A stretch of 43,858 nucleotides of DNA from positions 1-43,858 of the forward strand of contig DAOTZU010000073.1 of assembly GCA_034433995.1 (NCBI GenBank). Reading direction: 5' to 3'. The position numbers were made by a program, and so were the translations under genes. Positions 17,517 to 25,552 of the stretch are shown here, piece by piece (within the stretch, counting starts at the first letter, position 1; every line of letters starts with the position of its first letter). Under the pieces are notes generated by a model, which saw only the letters and a list, made by a program, of their open reading frames with translations, did no database searches and was not told where the DNA came from. Source of the DNA: DAOTZU01 sp034433995 (GTDB taxonomy: Bacteria > Chloroflexota > Anaerolineae > UBA1429).

Positions 17517-17547
17517 TTATCCACAGCTGTGTATAAACTGGGGATAA
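17517..17547. promoter_or_regulatory. Cluster of three DnaA-box-like 9-mers
   Basis: TTATCCACA (17517-17525, plus strand) is a perfect DnaA box. TTATACACA lies on the minus strand at 17528-17536, 2 bases away in inverted orientation. TTATCCCCA, one mismatch, lies on the minus strand at 17539-17547. An AT-rich stretch (17463-17490) adjoins in an otherwise GC-rich region. It could be an origin element, a DnaA-titration site or DnaA control of the flanking divergent genes. Confidence 0.65.
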
Positions 17548-17651
17548 CTTGGCATTTGCCCTCCTCCCGCCTTTGGCGTATCCTTCGTTCTGCCCGGCTC
17601 GGGCACCATACCGCCAGCTTCCAGCTGATGGCTGAGGATGAGGGGGAGACT

Positions 17652-18398
17652 ATGCGTTTGAAGGGGATTTTTTGCGAAGTGCTGGCCCGGCAGGTGTACT
17701 ATCTCGCCGCGTTCACGCCCCATATTGTGGATCTGGAATTGGTGGGGAAGGGCTTGCACAACGAGCCCGACGTCTTGCGGGCCGAGCTCCAACGGCGCAT
17801 CGACGCTACGCCCCAGGGCCAGTACGACGCCATCCTGTTGGGCTATGGCCTATGCAGCAACGCGATCGCCGGGCTGGTCTGCGCCCACACCCAGATGGTG
17901 GTGCCCCGGGCCCATGATTGCATCACCCTCTACCTGGGTTCGGGCGAGCGTTACAGCGCCGAGTTTCGCGCCAACCCCGGCACCTATTGGTACACCCCGG
18001 ATTACATCGAGCGCGGCGGCATCGCCGACCGTATTCCCCTGGGCGCCAGCACCGATAGCAAAGATATGGACCAAATCTACCGGGAATATGTGGAGAAATA
18101 CGGCCAGGATAACGCCGATTATTTGATGGAGGTGATGGGCGCCTGGCAGAAGCACTATAACCGGGCCGCCTACATCGAGACCCAAGAGATCCAACTGCCC
18201 GATTATACGCCCCAGATCCGCGAGCTGGCCCAGCGCCGGGGCTGGAATTTTGAGCGTTTGGCGGGCAGTTTCATCATCCTGCGCGATCTTTTAGAGGGGC
18301 GCTGGTCGGAGGATCGCTTTCTGGTGGTGCCGCCGGGACATACCATCGTGCCCACCTATGACCAGCAGATCATCACCCATGCCGCGGCCCAAAGTTAA
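17652..18398 (+). CDS. DUF1638 family protein
   Basis: The 248-residue cytoplasmic protein matches the DUF1638 pattern: LLGYGLCSNAIAGL (about 66-79), then PRAHDCITLYLGS (about 92-104) and the following PGTYWYTPDYIE. Conserved Cys and His residues suggest metal or cofactor binding. In archaea, relatives lie near corrinoid methyltransferases, but no such gene is here, so no function is assigned. The ATG follows GAGGGGGAG; the frame is open upstream but through the DnaA-box region. A long leader separates it from the HTH promoter. Confidence 0.8.
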   Translation: MRLKGIFCEVLARQVYYLAAFTPHIVDLELVGKGLHNEPDVLRAELQRRIDATPQGQYDAILLGYGLCSNAIAGLVCAHTQMVVPRAHDCITLYLGSGERYSAEFRANPGTYWYTPDYIERGGIADRIPLGASTDSKDMDQIYREYVEKYGQDNADYLMEVMGAWQKHYNRAAYIETQEIQLPDYTPQIRELAQRRGWNFERLAGSFIILRDLLEGRWSEDRFLVVPPGHTIVPTYDQQIITHAAAQS

Positions 18399-18413
18399 AA
18401 GGCGAGGCAGCCC

Positions 18414-19325
18414 ATGAAGCGCAAGCAACGCCCCCGCGCGCCCCGTCCCCGGCGCGACCGCCGGGCCTTGGCGCGGCAGGTGCGCCAGGTGGCCCTGGAT
18501 TATCTCACCATCATCGTAGGCGGCATGTTGGTGGGCGCCGCCGCCGACCTGTTCCTCATCCCCAATCGGTTGGTGCCGGCCGGCGTGGCGGGCATCAGCA
18601 CCATGTTGCATTATCTTGTGGGCACACCGGTGGGCCTGGTCACCTTCCTGATCAATGTGCCCCTCTTCCTGGCGGGCATCAAATGGGCCGGGGGGCTTCG
18701 CTGGGGCCTCCGCACCATCGTGGGGGTGGCGGCCATGTCGGCCACCATTGACCTCCTAGCGCCCCATGTGCCGCAGATCACCTCTGATCCCCTTCTGTAC
18801 ACGCTGTACGGCGGCCTGCTGGATGGCTTGGGCGTGGGCCTGGTCTTCCGCGCCGGCGGCACCACGGGGGGCGTGGATATCATCGCCCGGCTGGTGCACC
18901 ATTTTTGGGGCGTGAAGCTGGGCCACACCCTTTTGGCCACGGCCGTGCTCGTGTTGGGTCTGGCCGCCCTCATCTTTGGCGTCCAGCCGGCGTTGTATGC
19001 CCTCTTGGTGGCTTATGTCTCCAGCCGTGTGGTGGATCTGGTGCAGGAGGGGCTCTCCCAATCTCGCGCTGCGTTCATCATTTCTCAGCAGCCGGAGGCG
19101 ATCAAGACGGCGATCCTGAGCCATCTGGGCCGTGGCGTCACGATCTTGCAGGGCGCCGGCGGCTACACGGCGCAGCCGCGGCCGGTGCTCCTCTGCGCCG
19201 TGGCCCAATCGGAGGTGAGCCGGCTGAAGCGTTTGATCCACGAGCTCGACCCCGAAGCCTTTGTCATCCTCTTTAATGCCAGCGAAGTGTTGGGCCAGGG
19301 CTTCAAGGGTCTGGCGAGCCATTAA
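18414..19325 (+). CDS. YitT family membrane protein (YitT/DUF161 plus DUF2179)
   Basis: The 303-residue protein has a strongly basic N-terminus (1-30), then five to six membrane helices with the family pattern FLIPNRLVPAGVAGIS and GTTGGVDIIARLV. A soluble C-terminal DUF2179-like domain follows (from AAFIISQQPEAIKTAIL to the end), with HLGRGVTILQGAGGY. The function is unknown; such proteins are proposed transporters. It starts 15 bases after the DUF1638 stop, so the two form an operon. The eCIS promoter follows. Confidence 0.9.
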   Translation: MKRKQRPRAPRPRRDRRALARQVRQVALDYLTIIVGGMLVGAAADLFLIPNRLVPAGVAGISTMLHYLVGTPVGLVTFLINVPLFLAGIKWAGGLRWGLRTIVGVAAMSATIDLLAPHVPQITSDPLLYTLYGGLLDGLGVGLVFRAGGTTGGVDIIARLVHHFWGVKLGHTLLATAVLVLGLAALIFGVQPALYALLVAYVSSRVVDLVQEGLSQSRAAFIISQQPEAIKTAILSHLGRGVTILQGAGGYTAQPRPVLLCAVAQSEVSRLKRLIHELDPEAFVILFNASEVLGQGFKGLASH

Positions 19326-19379
19326 AGGGGCTGCGAGGTGCCCGGCCTGGCAAAATGCGGCCGGAAAGGCGCGCAGGCC

Positions 19380-19408
19380 TTGACATGGCTTCCGTCAGAC
19401 CGTATAAT
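19380..19408 (+). promoter_or_regulatory. Consensus sigma-70 promoter of the eCIS operon
   Basis: Perfect TTGACA (19380-19385), exactly 17 bases, and perfect TATAAT (19403-19408). The expected start near 19415 gives an 86-base leader before the first eCIS gene. No operator-like inverted repeat is obvious around it. A 6-bp CCGGCC/GGCCGG hairpin (19342-19364) lies upstream, without a T-run. Confidence 0.85.
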
Positions 19409-19500
19409 GTTCAATGTAATCGTACGTCGCCTCGCACTTGCTGTTCCGGCTCACCTGGTTGCCCTTGGGTGCGCCCCGCTCTAGAGGGACAAGGCGGGAG

Positions 19501-20334
19501 ATGATTCACGAGCTGGATGAGGCCATCCGACGTTTGCTCCTTGCCGAGGGTCAATTCGCTCCCGGAAGCGTTGTCGTGAGCTTTGACCCGCCGATACCGG
19601 CGTGGGCCGCCACCCTCGCCCAACCCACCCTCAATTGCTACCTCTATGCTCTGCGCGAGAACCTGGAGCTACGCTCCGCTGAATGGCTGATCGAGCGCGA
19701 TAGCAACGGCCAAGCCAGCAAACGGCTGGCCCCCCATCGTTACGACCTCTGTTATCTCATCACCGCCTGGGTGCCCGGCCAGCCCGCCGATGAACATGCC
19801 CTGCTCTGGCGTGCCCTGGCCGTGTTGGCCACCCACACCACCTTGCCCAACGAGGTCTTGCAGGGCGAGGCGGCGCGGCAGCCCTATCCCATCCCCGCCC
19901 AGGTCGCCCAGCCCGTCCCCCTGCCCGATGCGGCCGGTCTTTGGCGGGCCTTGGGCAGCCCTTTGCGGCCGGCCATCCATTACACCCTCACCGTGGCGCT
20001 GGAGCGCCCAGTAACCTTCAGCGGGCCGTTGGTGTTCACCAAGCGGGTGGAGGTACTGCAACAGCCGGGCCCCTCTGGCCAAGGTGAAGCCATTTGGCAG
20101 GTGGCCGGCGTCGTGCGCGGGGGCGATAGCGGCGCTCCCATCGCCGGCGCCACCCTCACTTGGCCAGAGTTGGGCCGCACAGTGCAGACCGATGCCGAGG
20201 GAAGGTATCGGCTCAGCAATATCCCGCCGGGGGTTTATCACGTCAAAATAAGTAGCGGTACCCGCCAAGTGGACAAGACCCTCACGGTCCCCGCCCACCA
20301 ACAGGAAGCATCCCCTTACGATGTGGAGCTGTGA
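19501..20334 (+). CDS. DUF4255 (Pvc16-like) eCIS cap protein with a carboxypeptidase-regulatory-like domain
   Basis: The 277-residue protein begins with the DUF4255/Pvc16 N-terminal domain (1-190): IHELDEAIRRLLL, LNCYLYALREN and DLCYLITAW are its recognisable elements. Pvc16/Afp16 caps the distal tube and sheath end in contractile injection systems. A C-terminal CarboxypepD-reg-like beta-sandwich (about 200-268) shows AGVVRGGDSGAPIAGATL, DAEGRYRLSNIPPGVY. The ATG follows GGCGGGAG. It is first behind the consensus promoter, just before the sheath gene. Confidence 0.88.
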   Translation: MIHELDEAIRRLLLAEGQFAPGSVVVSFDPPIPAWAATLAQPTLNCYLYALRENLELRSAEWLIERDSNGQASKRLAPHRYDLCYLITAWVPGQPADEHALLWRALAVLATHTTLPNEVLQGEAARQPYPIPAQVAQPVPLPDAAGLWRALGSPLRPAIHYTLTVALERPVTFSGPLVFTKRVEVLQQPGPSGQGEAIWQVAGVVRGGDSGAPIAGATLTWPELGRTVQTDAEGRYRLSNIPPGVYHVKISSGTRQVDKTLTVPAHQQEASPYDVEL

Positions 20335-20340
20335 CCTTAT

Positions 20341-20353
20341 AGAAAGGAGGTGA
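20341..20353 (+). promoter_or_regulatory. Extended Shine-Dalgarno sequence without an adjacent start
   Basis: AGAAAGGAGGTGA matches the standard 16S rRNA 3' tail over 13 bases, yet the sheath ATG is 78 bases further on. An in-frame ATG at 20389 is also too distant. It may be a ribosome standby site or mark a lost start. Confidence 0.55.
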
Positions 20354-20430
20354 AGGCACCCAGAGCAGTAAGCGCAATCTATCTCCTGATGCCTGGTGAT
20401 CGGTCTCAGTCAAGCAAAGGAAAAAGAAAA

Positions 20431-21987
20431 ATGGCCACTTTTCAATCTCCTGGTGTGTACATCATCGAGGAAGAGCGCGGCACCAAGCCCATCGAGGCGG
20501 TGGGCACCGCCGTGGCCGCGTTCATCGGCTTTAGCGAGAAAGCGGAGGAGCGCCGCGATGGCAGCGTCGTTCCGCTTTTGGGCAAACCCACGGCGGTGGC
20601 GAATTGGTCCCAGTTCGTGGAGAAATTCGGCGGCTTTGTGGAGGGCGCCTACCTGCCCTACGCGGTGTATGGCTACTTTCAAAACGGGGGTAGCCGTTGC
20701 TATGTGGTCAGCGTCAAGACCTTGGGCCCGGTAGAGGGCGGGGCGGCCAAGGCGGCGACGGCGCTACTCCCCAGCCGCGCCGAGAAGCCTACCGAGACGC
20801 TCCAGATCACTAGCAGGAAAGGCGGGCCAGCCGGCAACGAGATCAAGGTGACTATCCAAGACGAGCCGGAGCGGGAAACCTTTACCCTCGTCGTCGAAGG
20901 GCCAGGGGTGAGCGAGACCTTTGAGCACCTCACCCTGGACAAGGGCGAGAACAATGTGGCCACCGTGGTCAACGCCCGCAGCAAGCTGGTCACTGTGCAG
21001 GTGCTCAAGGCCGCCGGCACCTTGGCCGAGCGCCGTCCTCAGCCCGGCACCTATGCCCTCGCCGGCGGCCAGGTGGATACCCGCCCCGTGGCCGTGAGCG
21101 ATTACCGCGGGCAGCCGGCGGAGCGCACCGGCCTGGGCGGTCTGGAGGCCGTGGATGAGGTGACCATGCTCGCCGTGCCCGACCTGATGCGCAGCTATCA
21201 GGATGGCCAGATGTCGTTGGAGGATGTGCAGGCGGTGCAACGGGCCATCTTTGAGCACTGCGAAAAGGTCAAATATTGTTTCGCCATCCTGGATTGCCCG
21301 CCCGATCTCACGCCCCAACAGGTGCGTGAATGGCGCCTGGCCGCCAATTACGATACCAAATATGCCGCCCTGTACTATCCCTGGATCGAGGTGGCCGATA
21401 TGGTCCGCGGCCGAGGCACGGTGCGCATCCCGCCCTGCGGGCACATCGCCGGCATCTATGCCCGCAGTGATGCCGAGCGCGGGGTGCACAAGGCCCCCGC
21501 CAACGAGGTGGTGCGCGGCGCCACGGGCCTGCCCATCCAGGTGACCCGACCGGAGCAGGATAGCCTCAACCCCATCGGCATCAACTGTATCCGCTCTTTC
21601 CCTGGGCGGGGCATCCGCGTGTGGGGGGCGCGCACCTTGAGCAGCGATGCCGCCTGGCGCTATATCAATGTGCGCCGCCTGTTCAATATGATCGAGGAAT
21701 CCATCGAGCGGGGCACCCAATGGGTGGTGTTCGAGCCCAACGACCCCGACCTATGGGCACGGGTGCGGCGCGATGTCAAGGCCTTCCTGAAGACGGTCTG
21801 GAGCGCCGGCGCCCTCTTTGGGGCCACGCCCGATCAAGCCTTCTATGTCAAATGCGATGAGGAGCTGAACCCGCCAGAGACCCGCGACCTGGGCCAGCTC
21901 AACATCGAGGTGGGGATCGCGCCGGTCAAACCGGCAGAGTTTGTCATCTTCCGTATCTCCCAGTGGGCAGGGCCCGCCGCCGAGTAA
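20431..21987 (+). CDS. Contractile tail sheath protein
   Basis: The 518-residue sheath protein begins with the classical eCIS start FQSPGVYIIEEERGTKPIEAVGT (shown in part by FQSPGVYIIEE and KPIEAVGT). It ends with the sheath C-terminal handshake region, including YINVRRLFNMIEESIERGTQ, WVVFEPNDPDLWARVRR and NIEVGIAPVKPAEFV. Sheath subunits stack round the tube and contract to drive it. There is only one sheath gene, unlike Pvc2-4 or Afp2-4. An insertion domain at about residues 105-260 (ALLPSRAEKPTETLQITSRK) is probably the surface domain. I chose the ATG at 20431, which fits the family N-terminus; AAAGGAAAAAG is upstream. Confidence 0.95.
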   Translation: MATFQSPGVYIIEEERGTKPIEAVGTAVAAFIGFSEKAEERRDGSVVPLLGKPTAVANWSQFVEKFGGFVEGAYLPYAVYGYFQNGGSRCYVVSVKTLGPVEGGAAKAATALLPSRAEKPTETLQITSRKGGPAGNEIKVTIQDEPERETFTLVVEGPGVSETFEHLTLDKGENNVATVVNARSKLVTVQVLKAAGTLAERRPQPGTYALAGGQVDTRPVAVSDYRGQPAERTGLGGLEAVDEVTMLAVPDLMRSYQDGQMSLEDVQAVQRAIFEHCEKVKYCFAILDCPPDLTPQQVREWRLAANYDTKYAALYYPWIEVADMVRGRGTVRIPPCGHIAGIYARSDAERGVHKAPANEVVRGATGLPIQVTRPEQDSLNPIGINCIRSFPGRGIRVWGARTLSSDAAWRYINVRRLFNMIEESIERGTQWVVFEPNDPDLWARVRRDVKAFLKTVWSAGALFGATPDQAFYVKCDEELNPPETRDLGQLNIEVGIAPVKPAEFVIFRISQWAGPAAE

Positions 21988-22027
21988 AGGGCTCGCCCAT
22001 AGCAGGGATTGAAGGAGAGGGACCATC

Positions 22028-22471
22028 ATGGCTGAGAGAAAAGACCCCCTTGTCGGTTTTCATTACGCCATCGAGATCCAAGGCGTGGTCACCGGCTATT
22101 TCACCGAATGCACCGGCATCGGTTCGGAGCATGAGGTGATCGAGCACAAGATTGTGGATGAGAAGGGGCGCGAGCACATCCAAAAGATCCCCGGCCGGCT
22201 CAAGTGGGAGAATATTGTCCTGCGGCGCGGCATCACCGATAACATGGATATCTGGGATTGGCGCGACCAGGTGGTGCAGGGCAAGGTGAACGAGGCACGC
22301 CACAACGGCTCCATCGTCATGTTCGACCAAGCCCTCAACGAAGTGGCGCGGTGGAACTTTGAGAACGCCTGGCCGGTGAAGGTCTCGGGCCCCACGGTGC
22401 GCGCCGATAGCAACGAGTTCGGCATCGAGGAGCTGGTCATCACCCACGAGGGGCTGTATCGCGAGAAATAA
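22028..22471 (+). CDS. Inner tube protein (phage tail tube gp19 family), first copy
   Basis: The 147-residue protein is a hexamer-ring tube subunit of the Pvc1/Afp1 type: FHYAIEIQGVVTGYFTECTG at the start, KIPGRLKWENIVLRRGI in the middle and FENAWPVKVSGP near the end. Length and motif order match the family. It lies 40 bases after the sheath stop with GGAGAGG before the ATG. A second tube paralogue follows two genes later; this one is the likely bulk tube subunit, because it sits next to the sheath. Confidence 0.95.
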   Translation: MAERKDPLVGFHYAIEIQGVVTGYFTECTGIGSEHEVIEHKIVDEKGREHIQKIPGRLKWENIVLRRGITDNMDIWDWRDQVVQGKVNEARHNGSIVMFDQALNEVARWNFENAWPVKVSGPTVRADSNEFGIEELVITHEGLYREK

Positions 22472-22486
22472 GCCACGGAGGCGGCC

Positions 22487-22846
22487 ATGCAGACCGAGTT
22501 CGCATTCACCCTGCCCCGGGGCTATGTGGATGCCGAGGGCCAGGTGCATCGAGAGGGCGTCATGCGCCTGGCCACGGCCATGGACGAGATCGCCCCGCTG
22601 CGGGATCCTCGGGTGCGCGCCAACGAGGCGTATCTGAGCGTGATCCTCCTTTCCCGGGTGATCATTCGGCTGGGCACCTTGCCCGCCGTCAGCACCCACG
22701 TCATTGAGGGGCTGTTCGCCGCCGATATGGCCTATTTGCAAGATTTTTACCGGCGGATCAACGAGGTGGGGGCCAACCGCGTCACCGTCACCTGCCCGGC
22801 CTGCCAACATCGTTTCGAGGCGGAGGTGGTGCCCCTGGGGGAATAA
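22487..22846 (+). CDS. eCIS tail assembly protein with C-terminal zinc-ribbon-like motif
   Basis: The 119-residue protein matches the small eCIS tail assembly family: FTLPRGYVDAEGQVHREGVM, then MRLATAMDEIAPLRDPRV, and a helical core LSRVIIRLG. The C-terminus has CPACQHRFE, a C-x2-C knuckle that may bind zinc with the histidine. The family probably acts as a chaperone in sheath or tube assembly; this is inference. The ATG follows GGAGGCGGCC. Its TAA stop overlaps the apparent AUA start of the next gene. Confidence 0.85.
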   Translation: MQTEFAFTLPRGYVDAEGQVHREGVMRLATAMDEIAPLRDPRVRANEAYLSVILLSRVIIRLGTLPAVSTHVIEGLFAADMAYLQDFYRRINEVGANRVTVTCPACQHRFEAEVVPLGE

Positions 22847-23007
22847 GGCGCTACCCCCTCGCCGCGCTCCACGAGGAGGTAGCGTATCTGGCCTATTACT
22901 TGCATTGGAGCCGTGAGGAGCTTTTGAACCTGGAACACGCCGAGCGCCTGCGCTGGGTGCAGGAGGTGGCGCGGATCAATAGCCGCCTGAACGAAGGTAC
23001 ACGCTGA
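22843..23007 (+). CDS. Tiny DUF6760-like eCIS protein, apparent AUA start
   Basis: A 54-residue frame codes RRYPLAALHEEVAYLAYY, LHWSREELLNLEHAERLRW and VQEVARINSRLNEG, the pattern of the small DUF6760 family found between tail assembly and second tube genes. No ATG, GTG or TTG lies upstream in frame near enough. The best start is ATA at 22843 inside GAATAAGG, where an ancestral GAATGAGG would give the usual ATGA overlap; one G-to-A change turns both the stop into TAA and the start into ATA. GGAGGTGGT lies 12 bases upstream. Its TGA overlaps the next ATG. The protein call is good, the start is inferred. Confidence 0.75.
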   Translation: MRRYPLAALHEEVAYLAYYLHWSREELLNLEHAERLRWVQEVARINSRLNEGTR

Positions 23008-23450
23008 TGGGCGAGGAAAACAAGCGCGCCGAGGGGCACGCGGCCTTTCGCTTTGTGGTAGAGATCGAGGGCCTCAGCGAGGCCTATTTCACCTCTTGCA
23101 CCCTGCCCGCGCTGGAGGTGGAGGTGGAAGAGGAGCGCGAGGGTGGCTTTAACGATGGCACCCATCTCTTGCCCGGGCGGATCAAGCGGGGCACGGTCAC
23201 CCTGCGGCGCGGCCTGGCCGCCTCCAGCGCGCTATTAAAGTGGTACCTGGACGTGCTCCAGGGGAAGGTGCAAGAGAGCCGGCGCCAGGTCTCGGTGATC
23301 CTCTACGATAGCCTGGGGGAGCAGGTGATGCGCTGGGATTTTGGCGGGGCCTATCCCCACAAGTGGAAAGGGCCCACGCTGGACGCGGCCTCCAGCACCC
23401 TGGCCATCGAAGAGTTGGAGCTATCCTTTGAAAGTGTGGCGGTATCATGA
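23007..23450 (+). CDS. Inner tube protein (gp19 family), second copy, Pvc5-like
   Basis: This is a 147-residue paralogue of the first tube protein: FRFVVEIEGLSEAYFTSCTL, LPGRIKRGTVTLRRGL and WDFGGAYPHKWKGPTLDA. Second tube copies in eCIS (Pvc5/Afp5) form the tube start at the baseplate. It is more acidic near the N-terminus (EVEVEEEREGG) than the first copy. The start overlaps the DUF6760-like stop, and its end overlaps the next gene by 4 bases (ATGA), so translation is coupled. Confidence 0.93.
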   Translation: MGEENKRAEGHAAFRFVVEIEGLSEAYFTSCTLPALEVEVEEEREGGFNDGTHLLPGRIKRGTVTLRRGLAASSALLKWYLDVLQGKVQESRRQVSVILYDSLGEQVMRWDFGGAYPHKWKGPTLDAASSTLAIEELELSFESVAVS

Positions 23451-25444
23451 GCACGCCCCCTGAGGCGTCCCCTGAGCTAGCCCAGCTCTTGCGCGGCGCT
23501 GGGCTGGCTTGGGTGCAACGGATCAGACAACGTGCCCTGCCGGAGCACATTGCCCGGCTGCTGCGTCGGCAGGAGCTCTGGCCTCCGGGCATCCATGGCT
23601 TGTCCTTGGTCCGCCGGCAGCGGCTGCCCCTGGTTTCGGCCGAACCGCTGGCCGACCTGGCCCGTCTGCTCCCCGGCGAGCGCCCTCCCCTGGAACGCGA
23701 GTTGCCCCTGGCCCAAGTGTTGCCCCCTTCCCTGGCCGGCTTGGGCGAGGAGCTGGCCGCCGGCGGCGAGACCGCGCTGGCCGAAGGGACCGCCGGACTC
23801 TCCGCGCTGCGGCAGGGGGCCGAGGGCGTGGCCCAAAGCACCATGGCGCGGGTGCGCCAGGCGTTGCAACGGGCGGAAGGGGCCGTCTCTCCTCGGTCCA
23901 CAGGACTTGCCTCTGCGGCGCAACGCGCCGTGGAGCGCGCTCGCCAGGTTGCCGGCCAGGTTCAGGTGCCACGGGGAGCGCGCTTGGTGGAGGAGCTTCC
24001 GGCGGCCCTGCGCCCTCTGGCCCAAGGGGCGGTGGAGCGGGCCCAAGAGGTGGCCGCTGCGCTGCCTTCCCTGGCAGAGAACCTGCCCGAACGCCTCACC
24101 TCCCTGGTCGGCGAGGCGCTGCCCGAGCAACCCGAAGCTTTGGCAGGCGCCGCCCGCGAGGCCCTGGGCGAGACGGCCGCCATTCCGGAGGCCATCCAAG
24201 GGACCTTGGGGGAAACCGCCCTCCCGGAGCATCTCCAGGGGGCTTTGCCCTCCTCCGCCGCTTTGGGCCGCCTGGTGGAGGGCGAGCTGCCCTCCATCCC
24301 GCATGGGATGACGCCGTCCTCATTATTGCGCCAGCGAGTGGCAGGGCTGGTTCAGAGGGCCAGCGAGGCGCTGCGGCGCCGCCTGCCCCCCGGCGTGACC
24401 GAGCTTTGGCGGCGCATCCGCGGGGAGAGGCCCGCTCCAGCCGTGCCGGAGGCGCCACAGGCGCCGGGCCAGGCCGGGCCCGCGGTGGCAGAGGCCCCGG
24501 CCGAGGGGGCGCCCGTGAGCCCGGTGGAGGTGCTGACCCAGGTTGCGCGGGAGGCGCTCCCCGAGGCCGAGGCCCCGTTGGCGGGGGTTGCCCGGGAAAT
24601 GAGCTCCAGGGGCGGAGAAGTTGAGTCCGCCGAGGCCCCGTTGGCGGGGGTTGCCCCCATCTTGGAGCGGGGGCGGGAGCTGATCGCGCCGCTGGAGCGG
24701 CAGGCCGAGGCCGCCATCCAGAGGGTGGCCGAGCGGTTGCAAGGCGCGGTGGAACCCTTGGTGCCCCAGGGGGTCATGGCCCGAACCGTCGAGGCCGCCA
24801 GGGGGCTTTGGCCGCGGGCGCGGGAGGCGCTGGCCCGTTGGCTCGCGCCTGGGGAGAGGGAGCGGCCCGCTCGGGCCGAGGTTGGGCCATCCGTGCCTCC
24901 GCCAGGGCCGCCTGCGCCCCCGGCGGAGGGCGCCCCCGGCGCGCCGACGGCGCAACCGCCTTTGCGGGCGCCCTGGCAGGCGCTGGCGACCAGGGGCGCA
25001 GAGCTTCTGGGTTTGGGGGAGGGGGAGGCTCCTCTGGAGGAGGCCGAAGAACGGTCGCCCTCGGCAGAGGAGGCTCTCGCTGCACCGCCCGCCGAGGAGA
25101 GCTGGCCTCTGCAAGGGATCCCTCTGGGCGAGGCGCTCTTTGGCCGGGGGCCCGGCGAGGCCGCTCCCGCGGAGGCGGGAGAGCTGGCTTCCACTTGGGT
25201 CTCCTCCCTGGTCGAGAGGGCGGCCCCTGGCCTCAGGAGGGCGATCCCTGCTTTGCAGGTGAGGCCGGCGCGGCGCGGGGCGGAGGGCGCGCCTCAGCGG
25301 GAGGAGCGAGAAGAAGGTGAGGCGCCCCGGCCCGGCCCGGCGGAGGGCGGCGGGTTGGACCTGGATGAGCTGGCGGAGCAGGTCTATCGCCGCATCCGCG
25401 AGCGGTTGCGGGTGGAGCGGGAACGCTCCGGCCCGCTGCGCTAG
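23447..25444 (+). CDS. Ala/Glu/Pro/Arg-rich eCIS protein of unknown function
   Basis: I do not recognise the bulk of this 665-residue protein. After a short ordered start (PELAQLLRGAGLAWVQRIRQ, HGLSLVRRQRLPLVS) it is a long chain of amphipathic helices rich in Ala, Leu, Glu, Pro and Arg. A 28-base perfect direct repeat (24566-24593 and 24629-24656, in frame, 21 codons apart) encodes EAPLAGVA twice. The C-terminus LDLDELAEQVYRRIRERLRVERERSG resembles the conserved tail of uncharacterised eCIS proteins at this locus position (seen in parts LDLDELAEQVYRRI and RLRVERERSG). It may be a tape measure, a scaffold or a cargo adaptor. Its composition is more extreme than neighbours. Confidence 0.7.
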   Translation: MSTPPEASPELAQLLRGAGLAWVQRIRQRALPEHIARLLRRQELWPPGIHGLSLVRRQRLPLVSAEPLADLARLLPGERPPLERELPLAQVLPPSLAGLGEELAAGGETALAEGTAGLSALRQGAEGVAQSTMARVRQALQRAEGAVSPRSTGLASAAQRAVERARQVAGQVQVPRGARLVEELPAALRPLAQGAVERAQEVAAALPSLAENLPERLTSLVGEALPEQPEALAGAAREALGETAAIPEAIQGTLGETALPEHLQGALPSSAALGRLVEGELPSIPHGMTPSSLLRQRVAGLVQRASEALRRRLPPGVTELWRRIRGERPAPAVPEAPQAPGQAGPAVAEAPAEGAPVSPVEVLTQVAREALPEAEAPLAGVAREMSSRGGEVESAEAPLAGVAPILERGRELIAPLERQAEAAIQRVAERLQGAVEPLVPQGVMARTVEAARGLWPRAREALARWLAPGERERPARAEVGPSVPPPGPPAPPAEGAPGAPTAQPPLRAPWQALATRGAELLGLGEGEAPLEEAEERSPSAEEALAAPPAEESWPLQGIPLGEALFGRGPGEAAPAEAGELASTWVSSLVERAAPGLRRAIPALQVRPARRGAEGAPQREEREEGEAPRPGPAEGGGLDLDELAEQVYRRIRERLRVERERSGPLR

Positions 25445-25450
25445 CCCGTT

Positions 25451-25470
25451 GGCCTAGCCCCTTGTGGGCG
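25451..25470. repeat. Short dispersed repeat at a stop codon (copy 1)
   Basis: CCTAGCCCCTTGTGGGCG lies 9 bases after the stop of the 665-residue gene. The same 18 bases recur near 31858, with a variant near 31814. GCCTAG here also pairs with CTAGGC about 40 bases downstream. The remaining gap to 25552 holds no other clear signal. Confidence 0.6.
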
Positions 25471-25552
25471 CGGGATGACGGGCAGAAGGCCCTAGGCTAC
25501 AGGGCGTGGACGGCGGGCGCAACGATGGATTACGCATGAGGGGGGTATCGTC

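Noticed and set aside
17509..17537. Plus-strand promoter AGGACA-N17-TATAAA inside the DnaA-box cluster
   Set aside because: The -35 is weak and the TATAAA is part of the inverted DnaA box, so I cannot separate the two signals; kept only as a possibility for the DUF1638 transcript.
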